A stretch of 64,000 nucleotides of DNA. It comes from Streptomyces asiaticus (GTDB taxonomy: Bacteria > Actinomycetota > Actinomycetes > Streptomycetales > Streptomycetaceae). The position numbers and the translations under genes were made by a program. The notes below the pieces were generated by a model. It ran no database searches and was not told where the DNA came from. It saw only the letters and a program-made list of their open reading frames with translations. Within the stretch, counting starts at the first letter, position 1. Every line of letters starts with the position of its first letter. This document shows positions 57,846 to 64,000 of the stretch, piece by piece. The DNA lies in assembly GCF_018138715.1 (NCBI RefSeq), contig NZ_JAGSHX010000006.1, forward strand, positions 2,294,001 to 2,358,000, in the 5' to 3' direction.

Positions 57846-58691
57846 TCAGAACAGCACACTCATGAACGCGCCGACTTCCCGGAAGCCGACCCGGCGGTAC
57901 GCGGCGCGGGCCGCGGTGTTGAAATCGTTGACGTACAGGCTCACCACCGGGGCGACCTCGCTCAGCGCATAGCGCAGCACGGCCGCCATCCCGGTCTCGG
58001 ACAGGCCGCGGCCGCGGTACTCGGGGGCCACCCATACGCCCTGGATCTGGCAGGCGTGCGGGGTGGCCGCGCCGATCTCGGCCTTGAACACCACCCGGCC
58101 GTTCTCGACCCGGGCGAAGGAGCGCCCGGCGGTGACGAGCTCGGCGACCCGCGCCTGGTAGAGCAGCCCGCCGTCCCCCGCGAGCGGCGAGACGCCCACC
58201 TCCTCGGTGAACATCGCCACGCACGCCGGCATGATCACGTCCATCTCGTCCTTGCGGACGCGGCGCACCATCGGATCGGGCGGGACGTCGGCGGACATCG
58301 AGCTGGTGACCATCAGCGGCTGCCGGGCGCGGACCTCACGGGCCGGGCCCCAGCTGGGCTCCAGCAGGGACCACAGCCCGGCGGTGGTCTCCGCGGGGCC
58401 GACGATCGAGGAGCAGCGGCGGCCCGCCCGGCGGGCGCGCTCGGCGAAGCCGCGTACGGCCTCGGGGGTGGCGCAGATGGGCACGAGGTTGGCCCCGGCG
58501 TAGCAGAGCGACTCCAGCCGCCCGCCGGAGTACCAGCCCCACATCTCGCCGCCGAGCCGCCACGGGTCCAGGCCGGCGGCCTGGACGCGGGCGGCCACGA
58601 AGGCGTTCGAGACGGGGTCGCGGTCGAGCACCGCAAGGGCCGCGTCGAGCTCATGGGGCTCGAGGACCCTGGTGGTGGACGTGGTCAGCAC
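57846..58691 (-). CDS. GNAT-family N-acetyltransferase with DUF4081 domain
   Basis: A 281-residue two-domain protein: an N-terminal DUF4081-type domain (LEPHELDAALAVLDRDPVSN, LCYAGANLVPICATPEAVRG) and a C-terminal GNAT domain with VAPEYRGRGLSETGMAAVL as acetyl-CoA loop and NTAARAAYRRVGFREVG. This combination is common next to ispG in streptomycetes. GTG at 58691. Substrate unknown. Confidence 0.9.
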   Translation of the reverse strand: MLTTSTTRVLEPHELDAALAVLDRDPVSNAFVAARVQAAGLDPWRLGGEMWGWYSGGRLESLCYAGANLVPICATPEAVRGFAERARRAGRRCSSIVGPAETTAGLWSLLEPSWGPAREVRARQPLMVTSSMSADVPPDPMVRRVRKDEMDVIMPACVAMFTEEVGVSPLAGDGGLLYQARVAELVTAGRSFARVENGRVVFKAEIGAATPHACQIQGVWVAPEYRGRGLSETGMAAVLRYALSEVAPVVSLYVNDFNTAARAAYRRVGFREVGAFMSVLF

Positions 58692-58817
58692 GTGTCGGTC
58701 TGCCTCACGTGGTGCGGGCCCGCGGGCCGGGGACGTCGATCCTCAGACTCTACCGCGCAGCCCAAGAGGGCCCCTCACCGCCTTTTCCCGGCCCGGGTTC
58801 GCCTCCGGGGAGGCTTT

Positions 58818-59975
58818 TCAGCCGCTGACGGAAACCGAGGGTTCGCCGGAGGCGATGCCGTCCTTCTCCATCTGCTCGGCGATCTTCATGGCCTCGTCGA
58901 TCAGGGTCTCCACGATCTTCGACTCCGGCACGGTCTTGATGACCTCGCCCTTGACGAAGATCTGCCCCTTGCCGTTGCCGGAGGCGACGCCCAGGTCCGC
59001 CTCGCGGGCCTCGCCGGGACCGTTGACGACACAGCCCATGACCGCGACCCGCAGCGGGACCTCCATGCCCTCCAGACCGGCCGTCACCTCATCCGCGAGC
59101 TTGTACACATCCACCTGCGCCCGACCGCACGACGGACACGAGACGATCTCCAACCGCCGCTGCCGCAGATTCAACGACTCCAGAATCTGGATCCCGACCT
59201 TCACCTCCTCCGCCGGAGGCGCCGACAGCGACACCCGGATCGTGTCCCCGATCCCCTCACTCAACAGCGCACCGAACGCCACCGCCGACTTGATCGTCCC
59301 CTGAAACGCCGGACCCGCCTCCGTCACACCCAGATGCAGCGGATAGTCACACTGAGCCGCCAGCTGACGATAAGCATTGACCATCACCACCGGATCGTTG
59401 TGCTTCACCGAGATCTTGATATCCCGGAACCCGTGCTCCTCGAACAGCGAGCACTCCCACAACGCCGACTCCACCAACGCCTCCGGCGTGGCCTTGCCGT
59501 ACTTCTCCAGCAACCGCTTGTCCAGCGACCCCGCGTTCACCCCGATACGAATCGGCACACCCGCGTCCGACGCCGCCTTCGCGATCTCCCTGACCTTGTC
59601 GTCGAACTGCCGGATGTTCCCCGGATTCACCCGCACCGCCGCACACCCGGCATCAATCGCCGCGAACACATACTTCGGCTGGAAGTGAATATCGGCGATC
59701 ACCGGAATCTGCGACTTCTTCGCGATCACCGGCAACGCGTCCGCGTCATCCTGCGACGGACACGCCACCCGCACGATCTGGCACCCCGACGCCGTCAACT
59801 CCGCGATCTGCTGCAACGTCGCACCGATGTCCGCCGTCACCGTCGTCGTCATCGACTGCACCGAGATCGGCGCGTCGCCGCCCACGGCCACCGATCCGAC
59901 CTGGATCTTCCGGCTGACCCTGCGCTCGGCGAGCTTGGCCGGTACGGACGGCATTCCTAGCGAAATCGCAGTCAT
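58818..59975 (-). CDS. ispG: (E)-4-hydroxy-3-methylbut-2-enyl-diphosphate synthase IspG
   Basis: A 385-residue iron-sulfur enzyme that makes HMBPP in the non-mevalonate isoprenoid pathway. The [4Fe-4S] ligands are C280 and C283 (SCPSCGR) and C315 ([10 protein letters not shown]), with the bridging NGPGEA glutamate. N-terminal TIM barrel with [20 protein letters not shown]. It follows the M50 protease and dxr on the same strand, an isoprenoid-synthesis neighbourhood conserved in actinobacteria. Confidence 0.96.
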   Translation of the reverse strand: MTAISLGMPSVPAKLAERRVSRKIQVGSVAVGGDAPISVQSMTTTVTADIGATLQQIAELTASGCQIVRVACPSQDDADALPVIAKKSQIPVIADIHFQPKYVFAAIDAGCAAVRVNPGNIRQFDDKVREIAKAASDAGVPIRIGVNAGSLDKRLLEKYGKATPEALVESALWECSLFEEHGFRDIKISVKHNDPVVMVNAYRQLAAQCDYPLHLGVTEAGPAFQGTIKSAVAFGALLSEGIGDTIRVSLSAPPAEEVKVGIQILESLNLRQRRLEIVSCPSCGRAQVDVYKLADEVTAGLEGMEVPLRVAVMGCVVNGPGEAREADLGVASGNGKGQIFVKGEVIKTVPESKIVETLIDEAMKIAEQMEKDGIASGEPSVSVSG

Positions 59976-60069
59976 CTGGTTCGTAACCCCAAGGTGTGTG
60001 CGTGGCTGGAGATCAGCGGACTCCGATCTCCGAGATTACGGCACCGGCCATGGCCTCAGCACACCGCGC

Positions 60070-60101
60070 TCCTGAAGTCCACCCAAAGGTGAACTTCAGG
60101 A
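60070..60101 (-). terminator. hairpin between the M50 protease and ispG
   Basis: TCCTGAAGT (60070-60078) pairs with ACTTCAGGA (60093-60101) around 14 bases, 12 bases after the protease stop. A second small stem GGAGATC/GATCTCC (60008-60031) lies nearer ispG. Either partial terminator or processing site between dxr-protease and ispG. Confidence 0.55.
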
Positions 60102-60113
60102 CATCTCGCGTCA

Positions 60114-61415
60114 TCAGGAGATTTTCACGGGGTTCACGACGTCCGCCACCAGGACGAGCAGCGTGAAGCAGATGAAGACTCCGGCGATCACATAGGCCGC
60201 CGGCATCATCTTCGCCACATCGAACGGTCCGGGGTCGGGCCGCCGGACCAGCCGGGCGGTGTGGCGCCGGATGGACTCCCACACCGCACCCGCGATGTGG
60301 CCGCCGTCCAGCGGCAGCAGCGGCAGCATGTTGAACAGGAACAGCGAGAGGTTGAACCCGGCGACCAGGAAGAGCATGGTCGCGATCCGCTGGGAGGGCG
60401 GGATGTCGAGGTTGGCGACCTCGCCGCCGACCCGGGCCGCGCCCACGACGCCCATCGGGGAGTCCGCCTTGCGCTCGCCGTCCCCGAAGGCCGCGTTCCA
60501 CAGGTCCGGGATCTTGGAGGGCAGGGCGATCATCGAGTCGATGCCGTCCTCGACCATGTTGCCCATACGGTCCACGGACTGCCCGAAGGACTGCTGGACC
60601 ACTCCGGTGGCGGGGGTGAAGCCGAGGAAGCCGGCGGTGACGAACTCGCCCTCGACATAGCCGCCGTTCCCGTCGGACTTGGCGACCTGGTTCTTTATGA
60701 GGTTGGCGTTCAGGGTCTTGCGGACGCCGTCCCGCTCGACGGTGATCGTGGCGGGGCCGGTGGTCTCGCGGATGTCCTGCTGGAGGGTGCCCCAGTCCGG
60801 GGTGGGGTGCCCGTTGAAGGCGACGATCTTGTCCCTGGGCTGTAGACCGGCGGCCTTGGCCGGGGAGTCCTTGGCGCCCTTGGGGCACTTGTCGGTGGAG
60901 GCCGAGGCCGCGACCACGCACTGGGAGACCGTGCCCACATTGGTGGTCTGGGTGTTGACGCCGAAGCTCATCATCACCCCGAGGAAGATCGCCACCGCGA
61001 GGACCAGGTTCATAAAGGGCCCGGCGAACATGACGATCACGCGCTTCCACGGCTTGCGCGTGTAGAACAGGCGCTTGTCGTCGCCGGGCTGGAGCTCCTC
61101 GAAGGCGGCCGACCGGGCGTCCTCGATCATGCCGCGCCACGGTGAGGTGGAGCGCGCGGTGATCTTTCCGTCGTCGCCCGGCGGGAACATCCCGATCATG
61201 CGGATGTAGCCGCCGAGCGGAACCGCCTTGATGCCGTACTCGGTCTCGCCCTTCTTCCGGGAGAAGATGGTCGGCCCGAAGCCGACCATGTACTGGGGCA
61301 CCCGGATGCCGAAGAGCTTGGCCGTGGAGAGGTGGCCGAGCTCATGCCAGGCAATGGAGATCAGCAGGCCGACGGCGAACACCACTATGCCGAGGACCGT
61401 CATCAGTGTCGTCAT
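60114..61415 (-). CDS. M50-family site-2 metalloprotease (RseP/Rip1 type)
   Basis: A 433-residue intramembrane zinc protease. The zinc motif HELGH is at 24-28 in the first helix ([20 protein letters not shown]), a PDZ domain follows ([20 protein letters not shown]) and the LDG motif [19 protein letters not shown] lies in a late helix. Such proteases cut anti-sigma factors and other single-pass membrane proteins. ATG at 61415 overlaps the dxr stop (ATGA). The target here cannot be told from sequence. Confidence 0.94.
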   Translation of the reverse strand: MTTLMTVLGIVVFAVGLLISIAWHELGHLSTAKLFGIRVPQYMVGFGPTIFSRKKGETEYGIKAVPLGGYIRMIGMFPPGDDGKITARSTSPWRGMIEDARSAAFEELQPGDDKRLFYTRKPWKRVIVMFAGPFMNLVLAVAIFLGVMMSFGVNTQTTNVGTVSQCVVAASASTDKCPKGAKDSPAKAAGLQPRDKIVAFNGHPTPDWGTLQQDIRETTGPATITVERDGVRKTLNANLIKNQVAKSDGNGGYVEGEFVTAGFLGFTPATGVVQQSFGQSVDRMGNMVEDGIDSMIALPSKIPDLWNAAFGDGERKADSPMGVVGAARVGGEVANLDIPPSQRIATMLFLVAGFNLSLFLFNMLPLLPLDGGHIAGAVWESIRRHTARLVRRPDPGPFDVAKMMPAAYVIAGVFICFTLLVLVADVVNPVKIS

Positions 61416-62674
61416 GCGCGAGCCTCCGGGGTCGCCTTCGCCGCTCTGGCGGCCAGTTCCGTTGCGCGGGCGCGGGCCCATGTCTCGGCCTCGAGGACGT
61501 CCGCGACGGTGAGCCGGGTTCCCGCGGCCGGGGTGCCGTGCTCGGCCACCACCTCGGCGACCGTATCGACGATTCCGTTGAAGGGCAGCTTTCCGTCAAG
61601 GAAGGCGTCCACGCACTCCTCGTTCGCCGCGTTGAAGACGGCCGGGGCGGTGCCGCCGAGGTCGCCGACGTGGCGGGCGAGGCCGACGGAGGGGAACGCC
61701 TCGGTGTCCAGGGGGAAGAACTCCCAGGTGTGGGCCTTGGTCCAGTCGCAGCCGGGCGCGGCGTCCGGCACCCGCTCGGGCCAGCCGAGGCCGAGCGCGA
61801 TGGGCATCCGCATATCGGGCGGGCTCGCCTGGGCGAGCGTCGAGCCATCGGTGAATTCAACCATCGAGTGGATATACGACTGAGGGTGGACCACCACCTC
61901 AATCCGCTCGAAGGGAATGTCGTAGAGCAGGTGGGCCTCGATGACCTCCAGGCCCTTGTTGACGAGGGTCGCGGAGTTGATCGTGACCACCGGACCCATG
62001 TCCCAGGTGGGGTGGGCCAGCGCCTGCTCCGGGGTGACCGAGGCCAGCTCGCGCTTGGTCCGGCCGCGGAACGGGCCGCCGGAGGCGGTGACGACCAGCT
62101 TGCGGACCTCCTCGCGGGCGCCGCCGAGCAGCGCCTGGAAGAGCGCGGAGTGCTCGGAGTCGACGGGGACGATCTGCCCGGGCTTGGCCACGGCCTTGAC
62201 CAGGGGGCCGCCGACGATGAGCGATTCCTTGTTGGCCAGCGCCAGCACCCGGCCCGCCTCCAGGGCGGCCAGGGTGGGCGCCAGGCCGATGGAGCCGGTG
62301 ATGCCGTTGAGCACGGTGTGGCACTGGGAGCGGGCGAGCTCGGTGGCCGCGTCGGGCCCCGCCAGGATCTCGGGGAGCGGCTCACCGGCGCCGTAGCGCG
62401 CGCTCAGCGCCTGGCGCACCTCCGCCACCGCCTCGGGCCGGGCGACCGCGACCCTGTCCACCCGCAGCCGGTGGGCCTGCTCGGCGAGGAGCCCGGCCCG
62501 GCCCCCGGCGGCGGACAGGCCGGTCACGCGGAAGCGGTCGGGGTTGCGCAGCACCACGTCGATGGCCTGGGTGCCGATCGAACCGGTGGAGCCCAGGATC
62601 ACGATGTCGCGCACGCTCGCCGCGGCGGTGGCCGCCGGAACGCGCAGATGCGGGTCAGCCAGGGAATCCGTCAT
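61412..62674 (-). CDS. dxr: 1-deoxy-D-xylulose-5-phosphate reductoisomerase
   Basis: A 420-residue NADPH-dependent enzyme of the MEP isoprenoid pathway. The nucleotide loop is [15 protein letters not shown], the substrate/metal loop is [13 protein letters not shown] with [10 protein letters not shown], and the C-terminal [18 protein letters not shown] is typical. It is coupled to the site-2 protease gene by a 4-base overlap. Confidence 0.96.
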   Translation of the reverse strand: MTDSLADPHLRVPAATAAASVRDIVILGSTGSIGTQAIDVVLRNPDRFRVTGLSAAGGRAGLLAEQAHRLRVDRVAVARPEAVAEVRQALSARYGAGEPLPEILAGPDAATELARSQCHTVLNGITGSIGLAPTLAALEAGRVLALANKESLIVGGPLVKAVAKPGQIVPVDSEHSALFQALLGGAREEVRKLVVTASGGPFRGRTKRELASVTPEQALAHPTWDMGPVVTINSATLVNKGLEVIEAHLLYDIPFERIEVVVHPQSYIHSMVEFTDGSTLAQASPPDMRMPIALGLGWPERVPDAAPGCDWTKAHTWEFFPLDTEAFPSVGLARHVGDLGGTAPAVFNAANEECVDAFLDGKLPFNGIVDTVAEVVAEHGTPAAGTRLTVADVLEAETWARARATELAARAAKATPEARA

Positions 62675-62806
62675 CCCCCCATTGTGGGGGCAAGGGGTGA
62701 CGGCTCGGTGACAAGCCCCGGGATCCGGTGATCGCGGATCCCGGGAGCCTGTCGGCGCGTGCTCCGGCGGCTTCCCGGCGGCTTCCTCAGGGGCTGGGGC
62801 GGCTCC

Positions 62807-64000
62807 TCAGGGGATGCGGCGGTGGACATTCCGCTTGGCGGTCGGGCCGGGGGTGGCGTCGGCGATCCAGGGGCCGTCGCCGCTGGGGTCGATCACACCG
62901 TGCTCGAGCCACTCGTACGTCCCGGAGAGCACGCCGGAGACCACCTTGCGGTCGAGCTCGTCGGTGTTGGTCCACAGCCGCCCGAAGAGCTCGTCGGCGC
63001 GGATCCTGGCCTGCCGGCAGAACGCGTCGGCCAACTGGTAGGCCGCGACGCCGTGGTCGCCGCGGGAGCGCAGCATCTCGGCCCGCACGCAGGCCGCGCT
63101 CATCGCGAACAGCTCCGCGCCGATGTCGACGATCCGGCTGAGGAAGCCCTGTTTGGTCTCCATCCGGCCCTGCCAGCGCGACATGGCGTAGAACGTGGAG
63201 CGGGCCAGCTTGCGCGCCGAGCGCTCCACATAGCGCAGATGCGGGGAGAGGTCGGGGTGGCCGGCCGGGTTGAACTCCGGGTAGGCGCGGGGCAGTTGAC
63301 CGGGGCCGGCGAGCAGGCCGGGCAGCCAGCGGGCGTAGAAGCCACCGGCCTTGGCGGCCGCCTTGCCCTTGTCCTGGAGGGACTTTTCGGGGTCGATGAG
63401 ATCGCCCGCCACCGACAGATGGGCGTCCACGGCCTCCCGGGCGATGAGGAGGTGCATGATCTCGGTCGAGCCCTCGAAGATCCGGTTGATGCGCAGATCG
63501 CGCAGCATCTGCTCGGCGGGGACGGCCCGCTCGCCGCGGGCGGCCAGCGAGGCCGCGGTCTCATAGCCCCGGCCGCCGCGGATCTGGACCAGTTCGTCGG
63601 CCATCAGCCAGGCCATCTCGCTGCCGTAGAGCTTGGCGAGCGCCGCCTCGATGCGGATGTCGTTGCGATCCTCGTCGGCCATCTGGGAGGCGAGGTCGAT
63701 GACGGCCTCCAGGGCGAAGGTGGTCGCCGCGATGAAGGAGATCTTGGCGCCGACGGCCTCGTGCTTGGCGATGGGCTTGCCCCACTGCTCACGGGCGGCG
63801 GACCATTCGCGGGCGATCTTCAGACACCACTTCCCGGCGCCCGCGCACATCGCGGGCAGCGACAGCCGTCCGGTGTTGAGCGTGGTCAGCGCGATCTTGA
63901 GGCCGGCGCCCTCGGGGCCGATCCGGTTGGCGGCCGGGACGCGGACCCGGTGGAAGCGGGTGACGCCGTTCTCCAGGCCGCGCAGCCCCATGAAGGCGTT
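62807..64000 (-). CDS. acyl-CoA dehydrogenase family protein (C-terminal part, cut by window edge)
   Basis: The visible 397 residues run from mid-domain to the stop. They show MGLRGLENGVTRFHRVRVPA, GRLSLPAMCAGAGKWCLKIA, the flavin-binding QIRGGRGYETAASL and the region RINRIFEGSTEIMHLLIARE, all typical of acyl-CoA dehydrogenases. The extra 180 residues after the core suggest a long, fused-type subfamily member. FAD-dependent oxidation of an acyl-CoA is the expected reaction; the substrate is unknown. The start lies beyond the window. Confidence 0.92.
   Translation of the reverse strand, partial: NAFMGLRGLENGVTRFHRVRVPAANRIGPEGAGLKIALTTLNTGRLSLPAMCAGAGKWCLKIAREWSAAREQWGKPIAKHEAVGAKISFIAATTFALEAVIDLASQMADEDRNDIRIEAALAKLYGSEMAWLMADELVQIRGGRGYETAASLAARGERAVPAEQMLRDLRINRIFEGSTEIMHLLIAREAVDAHLSVAGDLIDPEKSLQDKGKAAAKAGGFYARWLPGLLAGPGQLPRAYPEFNPAGHPDLSPHLRYVERSARKLARSTFYAMSRWQGRMETKQGFLSRIVDIGAELFAMSAACVRAEMLRSRGDHGVAAYQLADAFCRQARIRADELFGRLWTNTDELDRKVVSGVLSGTYEWLEHGVIDPSGDGPWIADATPGPTAKRNVHRRIP

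Overview
The window is chromosomal DNA from a Streptomyces (or a very close actinomycete). The signs are roughly 70% G+C with strong G/C third-codon bias, many GTG starts, and gene order: a rpsO-pnp-M16 protease-dapB-thyX block at one end, rimP-nusA-ylxR-infB-DUF503-rbfA-truB-ribF and dxr-site-2 protease-ispG-proS at the other, with a type VII secretion (ESX/T7SS) locus between them. From memory this is the arrangement of the Streptomyces esx region; no search was run.

Region 1 (1-7,043): housekeeping genes thyX (cut by the window edge), two small membrane proteins, a TPR-like membrane protein, dapB, an M16 peptidase translationally coupled to pnp, and rpsO. Region 2 (7,271-16,190): four consecutive minus-strand genes each encode an N-terminal Ser/Thr-kinase fold and a C-terminal PQQ-type beta-propeller. 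Two look like active kinases. The next two have lost the VAIK lysine, the HRD aspartate and the DFG aspartate, so they are predicted pseudokinases, and they sit next to eccD.

Region 3 (16,257-44,424): the T7SS locus. The core membrane machine is eccD (-), eccC (+), eccB (-) and eccE (+), with two different mycosin proteases, a tandem WXG100 pair and an EspI-like low-complexity/MinD-type ATPase. Between eccC and eccB are secreted-protein modules. Cassette A (+ strand, 21,942-25,440) and cassette B (- strand, 33,067-30,138) have the same three-gene layout: a small EWA-type partner, a large protein with a shared WxG-like N-terminal domain but an unrelated C-terminal domain, and a lipoprotein. 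A third module (29,747-27,703) pairs another small protein with a WxG protein carrying a long Pro/Gly-rich tail. The two transcription units converge on a perfect 23-bp inverted repeat at 25,446-25,493. Parts of cassette B and of the second mycosin are clearly poorer in G+C than their surroundings, which suggests exchange by horizontal transfer. A fifth beta-propeller membrane protein, a DUF397 protein and a conserved eccE-coupled protein complete the locus.

Region 4 (44,590-52,859): ribF, truB, rbfA, DUF503, infB, ylxR, nusA and rimP, the translation/ribosome-maturation cluster, all on the minus strand. Region 5 (53,045-64,000): two ferritin-like proteins, a phosphotransferase-fold protein with a destroyed catalytic motif, proS, two GNAT acetyltransferases, ispG, an M50 site-2 protease, dxr (non-mevalonate isoprenoid pathway) and the C-terminal part of an acyl-CoA dehydrogenase. 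No tRNA, rRNA, CRISPR array, insertion sequence or phage gene was recognised.
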